Origin: Bacillota bacterium
Lineage (GTDB): Bacteria; Bacillota; Clostridia; Acetivibrionales; JAMNXU01
Length of the DNA stretch: 64,000 nucleotides
Direction: 5' to 3'
Assembly (NCBI GenBank): GCA_023623175.1
Contig: JAMNXU010000021.1
Coordinates: 132,912 to 196,911 of the forward strand
The position numbers and the translations under genes were made by a program. The notes below the pieces were generated by a model that saw nothing but the letters and a program-made list of their open reading frames with translations, did no database searches and was not told where the DNA came from. Of this stretch, positions 42,379 through 51,737 are shown piece after piece; position 1 is the stretch's first letter, and each line of letters begins with the position of its first letter.

Positions 42379-44007
42379 TCAGTCCCGCTCCTTTCGCTCT
42401 GAATTGCCTTCGTTTTTTCCGGGCGGCGCGGGCATGAGGCCGGACCCCTGGCTATATGAGCCCTCATCGCTCCAAATAACGGCGCTGGGACGTCTTGATA
42501 AGGTCCAGATCGGCATTCTTATGAATACGTCCCTGAGTCCGTAAAAATTCAAAGGCACAATCGGCCATAAATACGGAGTCCCGAAAGACCTTAACGAGGC
42601 CAGGTGAACCAATAACACCAGGAGTCCGATGATTATGCCGAAACCCCCGGCTATGCCGGCAAGCATAAGAAACAGGTACCTCAGTATTGTACTTGAATCA
42701 GTCTGCGCAGGCACCGCGAAACTTGCAATGGCCGTTGCCGATACTACAATCACCATGAAGGGGCTTATAAGGCCTGCTTCAACGGAAGCCTGGCCAAGCA
42801 CGAGGGCTCCCACGATACCTATTGTCTGACCCACGGCCTTCGGCAGGCGCACCCCCGCTTCCCTTAAAATGTCAAAAGTAAACAGCATCAGGAAAGCTTC
42901 AAGGATCGCGGGAAAGGGAACCCTCTGGCGACCCCCCGCGATGGATATCAGCAGGCTCGTTGGTATCAGCTCCTGGTGAAAAACGGTTAACGCCACATAA
43001 ATGGCCGGACCCAGGAAACTGATCAGATAGGACAGGAACCTGATTATACGCATGATGCTTGCAAGAAAAGGCCTGGAATAATAATCTTCGCCTATTTGAA
43101 AGCTTTCGATGAACAGCATGGGTACCGCGAGGGCAAAGGGCGTGCCGTCAACCAGGATTGCCGCGCGGCCTTCGAGGATTTTGGCCACAACCTTGTCAGG
43201 CTTCTCACTGTTGGAAATGGTGGGAAAAATGGATAATGGCGCGTCCTCTATAAATTGCTCAATATAGCCCGAGTCGAGAATCGCATCAACCCTGATGCGG
43301 TTAAGCCTCCTCCGGATTTCTTCAATCAGTTTCGGATTAGCCACTCTTTTCAGGTATACTATATAAACGTCGGTCTGGGACTTTTCCCCGATTACAAATT
43401 TTTCAACGCACAAATCGGGATCCTTTATTTTCCTCCTTATCAGGGAAATGTTAGCATTTACATCTTCATTAAATCCTTCCCTCGGCCCGCGTACAACGGC
43501 TTCCGTTCCCGGTTCCTCGATATTGCGCGTTTTCCTTTTCTCGCTTTTAATTGCCAGGGCCTCCTTGGAACCGTGTACCAGCAGTATCGTCGCGCCCAGG
43601 AGCAAATTTTCCATGATTTCGCTGACAAGGGAAATATTTTGGCAGTCCGTAACGGAAATCAAATTTCTCTTTATGGTTTCTACCTGCGTAAAATCCATGT
43701 CCACATCCTCTTTAAGCATCAATGAGCCGAACATCATGGGCTGAAGAATGTTTTCATGGATTTCCTGCCTGTCCGCCATGCTGCTAAAAAAAACAAGGGC
43801 CCCCCTGAACCTTCTGTCATGGCCGAAGTTAAACTCATGGATTGTAACGTCGCTGCTGTCGCGCATGACCTCCTTGATCATCTGCAGATTCCTTTTCAAA
43901 TCGGCACAAATAGGTTCATTGTTATTTTCAACTGTCACGGCACCATTATTTTCATTTTTGTTTTTCAAAGATAAATAGCGAATTACCCTTGATATATATC
44001 TGAACAT
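42379..44007 (-). CDS. Spore germinant receptor subunit A (GerA family)
   Basis: A 542-residue protein: a long hydrophilic N-terminal domain (about 1-310) and a C-terminal membrane domain with about five helices. The family block 'DGTPFALAVPMLFIESFQ' followed by 'EDYYSRPFLASIMRIIRFLS' and 'GGRQRVPFPAILEAFLMLF' is diagnostic. First gene of the four-gene operon; in spore formers this operon is under sigma-G in the forespore. I did not find a convincing sigma-G promoter by eye. The germinant specificity is unknown. Confidence 0.94.
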   Translation of the reverse strand: MFRYISRVIRYLSLKNKNENNGAVTVENNNEPICADLKRNLQMIKEVMRDSSDVTIHEFNFGHDRRFRGALVFFSSMADRQEIHENILQPMMFGSLMLKEDVDMDFTQVETIKRNLISVTDCQNISLVSEIMENLLLGATILLVHGSKEALAIKSEKRKTRNIEEPGTEAVVRGPREGFNEDVNANISLIRRKIKDPDLCVEKFVIGEKSQTDVYIVYLKRVANPKLIEEIRRRLNRIRVDAILDSGYIEQFIEDAPLSIFPTISNSEKPDKVVAKILEGRAAILVDGTPFALAVPMLFIESFQIGEDYYSRPFLASIMRIIRFLSYLISFLGPAIYVALTVFHQELIPTSLLISIAGGRQRVPFPAILEAFLMLFTFDILREAGVRLPKAVGQTIGIVGALVLGQASVEAGLISPFMVIVVSATAIASFAVPAQTDSSTILRYLFLMLAGIAGGFGIIIGLLVLLVHLASLRSFGTPYLWPIVPLNFYGLRDVFIRMPIWTLSRRPSAVIWSDEGSYSQGSGLMPAPPGKNEGNSERKERD

Positions 44008-44283
44008 ATGGACTCTTCCCCGTTGCTTTTATCTATTTTTTGACATGTGCCGGAAAATTATGCACAAAAGGCAAATAGAAGTTCCCCTGGAAGTCTTGGC
44101 TTCGGATAAGTTCCCTAATCCTTTAAGCGCGTCCCTTGTTAACCGGCTGAATCATGCGCCGGTATTGGGAGCCTATTACTTTATAAGTCCGGTTGGATAT
44201 ATTGTCTGCGAACAGGAAACGGAGTGATTGCATGGATGTACAAAAAACAACGACAAAATTGCTCATATAATTAAAAAAAACCA
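44008..44283. other. Intergenic region between gerA and hppA
   Basis: Divergent spacer. It must hold the gerA promoter (minus strand). A 60-codon plus-strand frame (44045-44227) exists but has no ribosome-binding site and is not counted as a gene. Confidence 0.4.
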
Positions 44284-44313
44284 TTGTAATATACTCTGAA
44301 TCTGTATTATAAT
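44284..44313 (+). promoter_or_regulatory. hppA promoter
   Basis: TTGTAA, an 18-nt spacer and TATAAT. Predicted start near 44320, 49 nt before the ATG. Confidence 0.65.
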
Positions 44314-44368
44314 CAGGCAGTTATGTCGAAATATGCAGATTCATAAAATGAAAGGAGATCAGTATTAA

Positions 44369-46555
44369 ATGAGCATCTTGGCCCTCGTCATAGTTGCATC
44401 TTTACTTACTTTAAGTTTTGCAGCATTGAACTATGTAAAAGTAAAAAAGATGAATGAAGGCACTGAAAAAATGGCGGAAATTGCTTCGGCAATCCGCATT
44501 GGTGCAAATGCATTTATCAATTACGAGTATAAGATATTGCTGATCGTTGTCACATGTGTATTTGCAGCGCTTTTGGTACTTGTAAGCATTTACACGGCAT
44601 TTGCATTTTTGATAGGTGCTGTTATGAGTGCTTCTGCCGGCTATGTGGGAATGAAAATTGCTACATATGCCAATGTCAGGGTTGCCAATGAAGCACGGGT
44701 AACAAAGAATCTTGGAAGCACGCTGAAAGTGGCCTTCAGGGGCGGCAGCGTTATGGGCCTTTGTGTCGGCGGGTTTGCGCTTCTCGGCCTTTTTCTCGTC
44801 TATATTATCTTCGGTATTGGTTTGAGGATGCTGGAACCCGAGAATGTAGTACTTGTTTCGAACTGGTTAGGTGTTGAATTTGTACCCTTTACGATGGTCC
44901 TTTCAGGGTATGCGCTCGGTTGTTCACTGATAGCCATGTTTAATCGTGTTGGCGGCGGTATTTATACCAAAGCCGCGGACATGGGCGCTGACCTGGTAGG
45001 AAAGGTTGAAGCGCACATTCCGGAGGACGACCCGAGGAATCCTGCCACGATAGCTGACAATGTCGGTGATAATGTAGGTGATGTTGCAGGCCTTGGCAGT
45101 GACCTGCTGGAAAGCTATGTCGGTGCAATAACTGCAGCTGTTATTCTTGGCTTCCATCTGTTCCTGACAAGCCAGTACACCGGCGGAGAAATGACAAATG
45201 GGTTAATATCAAACAGCCTTTTGAGCAAACTCTTTTTGTTCCCGGTTGTTTTTGCTGCAGGCGGACTTATTGCCTGTGTTATTGGGATAGCATCACTTCT
45301 GCTCAAAAAACTTTCGGATAATCCTCACCGTGAACTGAATGGTTCGACATGGTTGTCTGCAGGTCTTACAATTGTGTTCGGATTCTTTATATCATATGTA
45401 CTGTTCAAAGGTGAAGATTTGTCCGGCGCCGGTTTCGCCGCAGGATTTGCTTCTCCCTGGATTGCTTCCGCGCTTGGTGTTGTGGCAGGAATTATTGTCG
45501 GAATAATTGCGGAATACTATACATCATATGATTATAAACCTACACGTCAGATTGCCTCAGCAAGCGTGGAAGGAGCAGCCCTTACAATTACCCAGGGACT
45601 TGGAATCGGTATGAAGAGCTGCATGGCTCCGTTGATCGTACTCGGTACTGCAATCGCTGCTTCCTACTTTATATCCGGAATGTACGGCGTGGCAATGGCT
45701 GCTGTAGGAATGCTGAGTTTCGTAAGCGCAGTTGTTTCTGTTGACACTTACGGTCCAATATCAGACAATGCCGGCGGTATAGCCGAAATGAGCAAACTTG
45801 AACCTGAAGTGCGTGAAATTACCGATAAGCTGGACTCCGTCGGCAACACAACCGCTGCAATAGGAAAAGGCTTTGCAATCGGTTCTGCGGCACTTGCTGC
45901 ATTATCCCTCATGGTAAGTTACCTGTATTCGTACAATGATCCCGCCACAGAACTGATTTTTAACCTTATTGATCCGATGATTCTTGTCGGTGTTCTTTGC
46001 GGCGCCGCACTTCCATTCATGTTCAGTGGTATGCTTATTGACGCTGTTACAAAGGCAGCAAGAAGAATGGTGGACGAAGTTCGTCGCCAGTTCCGTACAA
46101 TTCCAGGAATCCTGGACGGCACTGCAAAACCGGATTATAAGACTTGTATTGAGATAAGCTCCCAGGGAGCACTGAGGGAAATGAAGCTACCCTCGATGCT
46201 TGCCATAGTCGTTCCTGTAGTCTGCGGTTTCCTCTTTGGACCCGGATTTGTGGGGGGAATCCTGATCGGTTCTACTGTTTCGGCAGTAATGCTGGCTATT
46301 TTCACCGGTAATGCAGGCGGCGCATGGGACAATGCCAAAAAGTACATTGAGAGCGGTGCAATTGAAGGACATAGAAAAGGTTCCCCTGCGCACAGTGCGG
46401 CAGTTGTGGGAGACACTGTCGGCGATCCTCTCAAGGATACAGTAGGTCCCTCACTGGATATCTTTATCAAGATAATGTCGGTTGTGTCGCTTGTAGCTGT
46501 CAGCATATTCTCGAAATACAACCTGATTAGCTTCCTGATTTCGCTGTTTAAATGA
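44369..46555 (+). CDS. hppA: Membrane-bound ion-translocating pyrophosphatase, K+-stimulated type
   Basis: A 728-residue, roughly 16-helix pump that couples PPi hydrolysis to Na+ and/or H+ export. The catalytic site is complete: 'DDPRNPATIADNVGDNVGDV' with its Asp cluster, and the C-terminal 'GGAWDNAKKYIE' with 'VGDTVGDPLKDT'. The 'VGNTTAAIGKG' segment has Ala at the position that is Lys in K+-independent enzymes, predicting K+ dependence, and most such clostridial enzymes pump Na+. AAAGGAG precedes the ATG. Single gene with its own promoter and probable terminator. PPi use as an energy currency fits an anaerobe. Confidence 0.96.
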   Translation: MSILALVIVASLLTLSFAALNYVKVKKMNEGTEKMAEIASAIRIGANAFINYEYKILLIVVTCVFAALLVLVSIYTAFAFLIGAVMSASAGYVGMKIATYANVRVANEARVTKNLGSTLKVAFRGGSVMGLCVGGFALLGLFLVYIIFGIGLRMLEPENVVLVSNWLGVEFVPFTMVLSGYALGCSLIAMFNRVGGGIYTKAADMGADLVGKVEAHIPEDDPRNPATIADNVGDNVGDVAGLGSDLLESYVGAITAAVILGFHLFLTSQYTGGEMTNGLISNSLLSKLFLFPVVFAAGGLIACVIGIASLLLKKLSDNPHRELNGSTWLSAGLTIVFGFFISYVLFKGEDLSGAGFAAGFASPWIASALGVVAGIIVGIIAEYYTSYDYKPTRQIASASVEGAALTITQGLGIGMKSCMAPLIVLGTAIAASYFISGMYGVAMAAVGMLSFVSAVVSVDTYGPISDNAGGIAEMSKLEPEVREITDKLDSVGNTTAAIGKGFAIGSAALAALSLMVSYLYSYNDPATELIFNLIDPMILVGVLCGAALPFMFSGMLIDAVTKAARRMVDEVRRQFRTIPGILDGTAKPDYKTCIEISSQGALREMKLPSMLAIVVPVVCGFLFGPGFVGGILIGSTVSAVMLAIFTGNAGGAWDNAKKYIESGAIEGHRKGSPAHSAAVVGDTVGDPLKDTVGPSLDIFIKIMSVVSLVAVSIFSKYNLISFLISLFK

Positions 46556-46626
46556 TAATTATAACTCTTTTTCTGTCTGCCAGAAAAAGAAATGATGTAG
46601 CGGAAACAGTCTGAAAATAATGAAAA

Positions 46627-46672
46627 GGCCTGATTTTCAGTCAATTACTGCACTGAGAGTCAGGCCCCTGTT
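46627..46672 (+). terminator. Probable hppA terminator
   Basis: GGCCTGA and TCAGGCC arms, 26 nt apart with inner pairing possible, followed by CCTGTTTATT. Modest T-tract. Confidence 0.5.
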
Positions 46673-46683
46673 TATTAATGAAC

Positions 46684-46718
46684 AAAAAAACCGCAGAAAT
46701 GCTTCATTCATGCGGTTT
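46684..46718 (-). terminator. Terminator of the tRNA-Ser gene
   Basis: Minus-strand AAACCGCA / TGCGGTTTTTTT around a 15-nt loop, beginning directly after the encoded CCA end. Confidence 0.85.
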
Positions 46719-46809
46719 TGGCGGAGAGTCAGGGATTCGAACCCTGGATACCCTTACGGGTATACATGATTTCCAGTCATGCGCCCTCGACCATCTAGGC
46801 GAACTCTCC
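46719..46809 (-). tRNA. tRNA-Ser (anticodon GGA)
   Basis: A 91-nt class II tRNA. The acceptor GGAGAGT pairs with ACTCTCC, and G-CCA is encoded. The anticodon stem CATGA/TCATG encloses CTGGAAA (anticodon GGA, reading UCC/UCU). The long variable arm TACCC/GGGTA is typical of tRNA-Ser, and the T-loop is GGTTCGAATCC. All four arms pair. Confidence 0.97.
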
Positions 46810-46810
46810 G

Positions 46811-46894
46811 TGTATGATTATTCGATTTTTATGTGGTTTTCAGGCACTTTTACATTATTTAGAGTTACGCGTCCTTGATCATCCGGGCAACTCT
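46811..46894 (-). pseudogene. Degenerate tRNA-Ser copy upstream of the functional gene
   Basis: The minus-strand sequence from 46894 aligns with the functional tRNA-Ser through acceptor, D-arm and anticodon region: AGAGTT is shared, then about 25 of 33 positions from GATGATCAAGG onward match. The anticodon stem no longer pairs and the GGA anticodon is lost. The T-loop region retains only TCGAAT. Size and spacing fit a whole decayed tRNA gene lying between the promoter and the intact copy. Confidence 0.6.
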
Positions 46895-46921
46895 TTGTGA
46901 GTTTCTTATGGTCGCTTTACT

Positions 46922-46950
46922 ATAGTACATTAAAAATAGCTTCCTGTCAA
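46922..46950 (-). promoter_or_regulatory. tRNA-Ser promoter
   Basis: Minus-strand TTGACA, 17 nt, TACTAT. The predicted start lies about 20 nt before the degenerate tRNA copy, so the transcript carries both. Confidence 0.8.
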
Positions 46951-46983
46951 CTGTATATAAAGTTTAAACCCTGGTAATATCTG

Positions 46984-48939
46984 CTATGTATTCAGCCATT
47001 TCCGCAGATCTCCAATATCAAAATATTCAAGAATGCCAGGCATGACTATGCTTGAAGCGTCGTAGGAATTGTAGTATCTTGATACGACCATGTCCCGGAA
47101 GCTTACTTCTTCACCGGCATAAGCAATCTTCTTTATCCTGTTGTCCACGGCAGCGGCCATCAGTCCGTAGATACCGTATCTTCCGCAGGCATACACACTT
47201 ATATCGCTGGCGTCCAGTCCTTCCCACGCCCCGATCATATCAAGGGCCCTTGTCACATCATAGGCTCTGAGAGCCGGAAGGCTGTCACCGAGCCAGATCA
47301 GGTCACGGGCAATCTTATAATAAATATCGTACAGGTCGAACGGGTCCGATTCATAATCATTGCCCAGGCTATGCTGCTGCAGCGCCCCGACGCCGGAAAC
47401 ATCCAGCACCATGACCGCGCGCCCGGTTTTGCATGTTTCCCTTATCCACCCGATATGGGGGACAATGCACGATGTGCCCCCGTCCCACAGGGCAACAGTC
47501 ACGGGAAGCCGCTTTCCTGCAAGATCAAGAGACCTGAACAGGAATGCATGGTTTATAAGACCCGTCTGCGACCACCAGAAACATTTCTGCACCGTCATAT
47601 CTTCCGCGTGCTCTGTCCGGTAAAACCTGGGGTTCAGTTCACAGGGTTTCCTGTTGTAGAAGACCTTTTCGCTGAGCCATTTCAGTGCCCGGTCCCTGCG
47701 TTCTTCCTCCGTCAAGTCATTTTTTGCCTTTTCAATTTCCTTCAGCCGGTCGAGGTTTTCCTCGTAAACAAATTTCGCCTTTTGGTAATCTCCGCGCACC
47801 TGGCCGCTTTGGGTGCAATTAAGAAGGCTTTCTTCAAGAACGGGCATATCCGTCCTGTTTTCATAGGGTTTGCCGAGCAAGTGCCGGCTGAAAAAGTCCG
47901 CAGCCCTCCGCGCCATGTCTTCCGTATAGGAATGGGGCGAATTATCCACAAATATTTCGAGATTTTCAGGTTTCCCGTACAATTCCCAAAAACGCTTCGC
48001 CCGCCGGAAAGTTTCCATCGTGCCTTCAACAGGGAAAAAGTCATAGCTTGCGGCAAGCACAAGCACCGGCCTGGGCGCCATTGCGAGCAGAATGTCCTCG
48101 TGGTCGAATCCCAGGGCCGACATGCCCTCCCAGATCTGTTCTGCGTCGAGGACCCCGCGGGCTTTCACGAAAGAACGCCGGTTCATTATAAATGTTCCGG
48201 GTGCAGCAGCCGCTATGCGCTGATCGCAAATCATCATCAGCGAAGTCTGGGTTCCGCCTCCCGAGTTGCCCGTAACGCCTATCCTTGCCGGATCCACCTC
48301 TGCGCGGCTGCACAGGTAATCGATGCCTCTCATGGCATCGTGCAGAAAATATCTTGCGATGCTGTCACCGAGCAACATGCACTGAATACCGGCATAATCA
48401 TGTTCAACGGTACCCCAGTCAACGGTCGTGGCGTTAATCGACGGTTCATAATAACTGAGCCGTTCCCCCTGACCAACGGGGTCCTGGGCCAGCACAACAA
48501 ATCCCGCCGCGGCCAAATGCCTGCAAACTTTCTGGTATTGCCTGTACTGCTTCGCTTCTTTTGCGTGGCCGCACAGGAAAAGAATCGCCGCCGCAGGTTT
48601 CTCAATTCCGTCGGGCACATAAAGGTTCGCGGTAACATATACCCCGGGCCGGGATTCATAAATGACCTTCTCGATCCTGAAACCGCCCTGCTGTATTACC
48701 CCCGTTATCTTCGCGTTCAGCGGGATGCGGAAATCGGGTATGCCCCCGATTGCCCTGATAAAACAATCCCTGAGAAATTCACGCCTGCGTTCAAAATCCT
48801 CAATGCTGGTTATTGAGTCCCTCGCGGCATCGCCGCGGTCGAAGGCCTCGAAAGACATGGCGTCTGTAAAATCGCCCAACTGGCTCATGACGTTATAATA
48901 GGCATTCATGTCGGTGTTTTTAATTTCGTGAATTCTCAT
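46984..48939 (-). CDS. Alpha/beta-hydrolase, acetyl-xylan-esterase-like
   Basis: A 651-residue two-part protein. The N-terminal half is an alpha/beta-hydrolase ('ILFLCGHAKEAKQYRQYQ', nucleophile elbow 'GVTGNSGGGTQTS', late 'DNSPHSYTEDMARRA' with the likely His). The C-terminal half ('VALWDGGTSCIVPHIGWIRE', 'YACGRYGIYGLMAAAVDNRI') looks like a second, decayed hydrolase-type fold. Relatives act on acetylated or feruloylated sugars, and the substrate here is unknown. The start is ATG 48939 (MRIHEIKN), preferred over the frame extension to 49032, which lacks a ribosome-binding site. No signal peptide. A terminator hairpin separates it from the DUF4091 gene. Confidence 0.75.
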   Translation of the reverse strand: MRIHEIKNTDMNAYYNVMSQLGDFTDAMSFEAFDRGDAARDSITSIEDFERRREFLRDCFIRAIGGIPDFRIPLNAKITGVIQQGGFRIEKVIYESRPGVYVTANLYVPDGIEKPAAAILFLCGHAKEAKQYRQYQKVCRHLAAAGFVVLAQDPVGQGERLSYYEPSINATTVDWGTVEHDYAGIQCMLLGDSIARYFLHDAMRGIDYLCSRAEVDPARIGVTGNSGGGTQTSLMMICDQRIAAAAPGTFIMNRRSFVKARGVLDAEQIWEGMSALGFDHEDILLAMAPRPVLVLAASYDFFPVEGTMETFRRAKRFWELYGKPENLEIFVDNSPHSYTEDMARRAADFFSRHLLGKPYENRTDMPVLEESLLNCTQSGQVRGDYQKAKFVYEENLDRLKEIEKAKNDLTEEERRDRALKWLSEKVFYNRKPCELNPRFYRTEHAEDMTVQKCFWWSQTGLINHAFLFRSLDLAGKRLPVTVALWDGGTSCIVPHIGWIRETCKTGRAVMVLDVSGVGALQQHSLGNDYESDPFDLYDIYYKIARDLIWLGDSLPALRAYDVTRALDMIGAWEGLDASDISVYACGRYGIYGLMAAAVDNRIKKIAYAGEEVSFRDMVVSRYYNSYDASSIVMPGILEYFDIGDLRKWLNT

Positions 48940-48996
48940 TTTGCCCCGCCCTTTCCACAACCGGAAAATTTTAAATACTTTAAAAGTTGTATATTG

Positions 48997-49034
48997 GAAA
49001 ATGGCCGGACATTTATTTTTAATGCCGGCCATTT
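48997..49034 (-). terminator. Terminator after the DUF4091 gene
   Basis: AAATGGCCGG and CCGGCCATTT arms with an AT-rich loop, ending in TTTTCC on the minus strand. Confidence 0.65.
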
Positions 49035-49144
49035 CTCCTGCTTCATCAATATCATAAATGTTGTCATATCAAAATCCAAAACCGGCTCAACGGCCAGGAC
49101 GCCGCCGGCATGGCAAAAAGCCGGCCCCAATCCCTGGAGCAATC

Positions 49145-50968
49145 TCAGAATGCCAGCTCGATACCCTTTGCAATATCCCTGATGGATCCGGTTTCAAGCA
49201 GCTTTATGACATCCCGGCCCAGGTTTTCGATAATGGCAGGGGATTTGTCCAGGTAATGCGGCCTGACTACATATTGCCTGAAGTTCGGACCAAAATCCCA
49301 GTATCTCGGGGGCTCATTCACAAACGGCGGTTTTTCCCTCCACCAGCTTGACATATCCTTGTAGCCGTAGTGCATGTTCACGAGCCTTTCGGCATCCCTC
49401 TTGAGGCCGGGACCTTCATCGTCAAATCCGCAGGTCAGTTTGAGCAAATCCGCTGTCTGGTTGGAATTCCTTATTACCTTGAGCCTCAATGACGGCAGCG
49501 GACCGTCGTAACCGAACTCCACGCCGGGATAGTAAACCGTTACACTTCCGTTGCCGTGCGGCGTTACGAGGTAATTATCCCCGCAGTGCGTCGTATTCCA
49601 CAGGCAGTATCCGTCAACGCCCGTCATGAAGCACGTTATGGCCACGGAGAAGTTCGCATGCAGCGGTTTTCCTATTTCTCCGAGCATACCACCGCCATAT
49701 ATCCACAAAATGTTCCCCTTTTCCTTCATAACAGGAACACTTTCAGGGAACCAGCAGAACATTCCCGTTCCGACAACCCACATTTTACACCAGTCGGAGT
49801 ACTTGGTGTTGAAGTGGTTTCCGTAATGGTTGCTCGAGTCAATCCTGAATATGAACTTGGCCCTCGTATCCTCAAAGGTGCCCCTGATTACGTCATAGTA
49901 GGCTTCGAGGCCTTCCTCGTCGTGCTCATACCATATTTCGTCAATGGTATAGGGGAAGAAACGGTATTCCTTTTTATGGTTCAGAAGGAATTCAAGATAA
50001 GTCTGGGTCCAGCCCTTCTCCTCAAAATGGCGGACAAACTCGGATATGATCCTCCTGTTTTCAGTCTTGTACCCTTTTGAACCCCACTTTTCGTAACTTG
50101 AAGGCCATCCCATGTTAAAGGGCAGATAGAGGAATTCTATTGGGTACTGTCCGCGCCTGGAACCCTTGAAGACACTGCCGTCAAGGTAAGGGCCGAAATG
50201 CCTGTCATACCTTTCCCAGCTCTTAATCCTGATGTCCTTTCCTTCGCCTTCAATCTCCGGGGCAAACGAATCCACCACGGTGCCCGAATGCTTGTATCCG
50301 AGATTGTGGAAAACGCTCCTGTGTTCCCTTGCAAGCTTGACGTGCTCGCTTTCGAGCGCAAAGAAACTTCCGTCGTTGTAGCGGTTCTTATTTGCCCGTA
50401 CCTTGGGATAATATCGGGAAATGGAGTCCGCATAGTTGTTGAGGTCGGCGATAATCCTGCTTTTTGTGGGTACCGTCACATTGCGGACATCGACACCGAT
50501 TTCAAACCGTTTTTCTTCTCCGTCGGCATTGACCGTAATCGTGCCGTTATACTGTCCGGGTTCAACTTCGCGGTCAATGAACAGGTCCACCCACAGTGCC
50601 CCGACTCTCTGGTTGAGGAGGTATTTTTCACTCAGCGGTATCCTGAATTCCAGTTCGGTCTCCCCGAGGGGAACAAGCATATCAGGAATATAGGACCCGT
50701 TGATGTTGTGGTACCATTCAATATAGGCCTTGTATTCACTGCCGGGTATGGTCGAAGGCCCGCTGAGGTCGCTGAATTCAACGGATATCTTGTTTACTTT
50801 GCGTCCCTGGGAATCAACGATTACCTGGAACGAAATAAACTGGTTCTTCGCGCTTGTGAAATCAATTCGCTTGTCAAATTTTTTAAATCCCTTTTCATAA
50901 CCCTTTTCAACTATGTCTCCGGTCATGCATTCGATCCGGTAATAATCCTTTATGAGATAAATGTTCAT
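49145..50968 (-). CDS. DUF4091 glycoside-hydrolase-like protein
   Basis: A 607-residue protein with a beta-sandwich N-terminal domain (about 1-170, 'EVEPGQYNGTITVNADGEEK' is the family's typical strand pair) and a TIM-barrel-like middle. The DUF4091 C-terminal region follows ('GVDGYCLWNTTHCGDNYLVT', 'SLRLKVIRNSNQTADLLKL'). Candidate catalytic acids are in 'FPYTIDEIWYEHDE'. DUF4091 proteins are common in polysaccharide loci but lack a firmly assigned activity. No signal peptide. AAAGGGG precedes the ATG. It starts 12 nt after the 148-residue gene upstream, so the two form an operon. Confidence 0.78.
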   Translation of the reverse strand: MNIYLIKDYYRIECMTGDIVEKGYEKGFKKFDKRIDFTSAKNQFISFQVIVDSQGRKVNKISVEFSDLSGPSTIPGSEYKAYIEWYHNINGSYIPDMLVPLGETELEFRIPLSEKYLLNQRVGALWVDLFIDREVEPGQYNGTITVNADGEEKRFEIGVDVRNVTVPTKSRIIADLNNYADSISRYYPKVRANKNRYNDGSFFALESEHVKLAREHRSVFHNLGYKHSGTVVDSFAPEIEGEGKDIRIKSWERYDRHFGPYLDGSVFKGSRRGQYPIEFLYLPFNMGWPSSYEKWGSKGYKTENRRIISEFVRHFEEKGWTQTYLEFLLNHKKEYRFFPYTIDEIWYEHDEEGLEAYYDVIRGTFEDTRAKFIFRIDSSNHYGNHFNTKYSDWCKMWVVGTGMFCWFPESVPVMKEKGNILWIYGGGMLGEIGKPLHANFSVAITCFMTGVDGYCLWNTTHCGDNYLVTPHGNGSVTVYYPGVEFGYDGPLPSLRLKVIRNSNQTADLLKLTCGFDDEGPGLKRDAERLVNMHYGYKDMSSWWREKPPFVNEPPRYWDFGPNFRQYVVRPHYLDKSPAIIENLGRDVIKLLETGSIRDIAKGIELAF

Positions 50969-50980
50969 AACGCCACCCCT

Positions 50981-51427
50981 TTATATGTCATTAGGCACTA
51001 TTACTCCCGAAATAAGCTCAAGCACGCCGACTATTTCAGCATCGCTGTTCTTGATCGGGTAGTAATACGACACGACGCCGTTTCCCCTGTCATAAACCCT
51101 TTTCTGTCCCGTCTCAAACACTTCTCTCATATGCTGGTTGATCCATCTTCTGCCGTGGCCTTCGACAGGCAAAGCGCGGCCGCACACCACGGGAAACACG
51201 ACATCCTCATTGTCAATCCTTCTCTGCCATATTACGGCAATCAAGTTCAGATCGGGATTGATTTTCTCCAGTTTAATTACGGAGCTTTTCACCGCGTTGA
51301 AATTCTCAAAAACATAATCGGTATGACCCAGTTTTTCAACGAGGATGTTTTCCAGCTTATCGCCGTCGATATACATGAGTCCTATGCGGGCGACATTGTC
51401 AATGTCAAGAATCCTGTAATCGCTCAT
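50981..51427 (-). CDS. Small sensor-like protein of unknown function
   Basis: A 148-residue soluble protein, alpha/beta in character. The C-terminal part ('NGVVSYYYPIKNSDAEIVGV', then 'LELISGV') reads like the last strands of a PAS or Cache-type sensor domain, but no output domain follows. The start is uncertain: ATG 51427 gives MSDYRILDID without a good Shine-Dalgarno. A strong AAGGGAGGTG lies about 90 nt upstream (51515-51524) with no suitable in-frame start near it. Coupled by 12 nt to the DUF4091 gene, it may regulate or sense for that operon. That is inference. Confidence 0.55.
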   Translation of the reverse strand: MSDYRILDIDNVARIGLMYIDGDKLENILVEKLGHTDYVFENFNAVKSSVIKLEKINPDLNLIAVIWQRRIDNEDVVFPVVCGRALPVEGHGRRWINQHMREVFETGQKRVYDRGNGVVSYYYPIKNSDAEIVGVLELISGVIVPNDI

Positions 51428-51588
51428 GATAGTCCGTCGCGTCAAACCTCCCAGGCTCCGGAAACATCAGCCGCAACACGGTATCCCGTGCCCGGGACAA
51501 TACAGTTTAACGCTGCACCTCCCTTCCCCGTATTTATTGTTAATTGATTGTTAATGCATACTAATTTTTAATAAAAATGTTTTTATAG

Positions 51589-51680
51589 TTAATTGCTTAA
51601 AGTTTATTGCTTTAAAATAATCGCTTTTCCATACCGTATAATAACTGTTTTGGCCGCTCAATAATTGCTTTAATAATCGT
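51589..51680. repeat. Six degenerate TAAYYGYTT motifs upstream of the DUF4091 operon
   Basis: TAATTGCTT, TTATTGCTT, TAATCGCTT, TAACTGTTT, TAATTGCTT and TAATCGTTT occur in the same orientation 12-24 nt apart. The core matches the array upstream of the DUF2089 gene. The rest of the gap 51428-51737 shows a CACGG/CCGTG hairpin and no gene. Confidence 0.5.
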
Positions 51681-51737
51681 TTTTTTTATTATTTTTAACT
51701 GTCCGATAAATTCTTTCAAACCAATAAGTTCATAAAA

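Noticed and set aside
44045-44227. A 60-codon plus-strand frame between gerA and hppA
   Set aside because: No Shine-Dalgarno at either ATG and no recognisable similarity. It probably overlaps the gerA promoter region.
47371-48816. Long open frames antisense to recognised genes (also 50198-51547, 56208-57431 and 22568-23464)
   Set aside because: They are frame shadows of esterase, DUF4091, GH94 and URO-D genes in GC-richer DNA. The translations have no recognisable motifs and no ribosome-binding sites.
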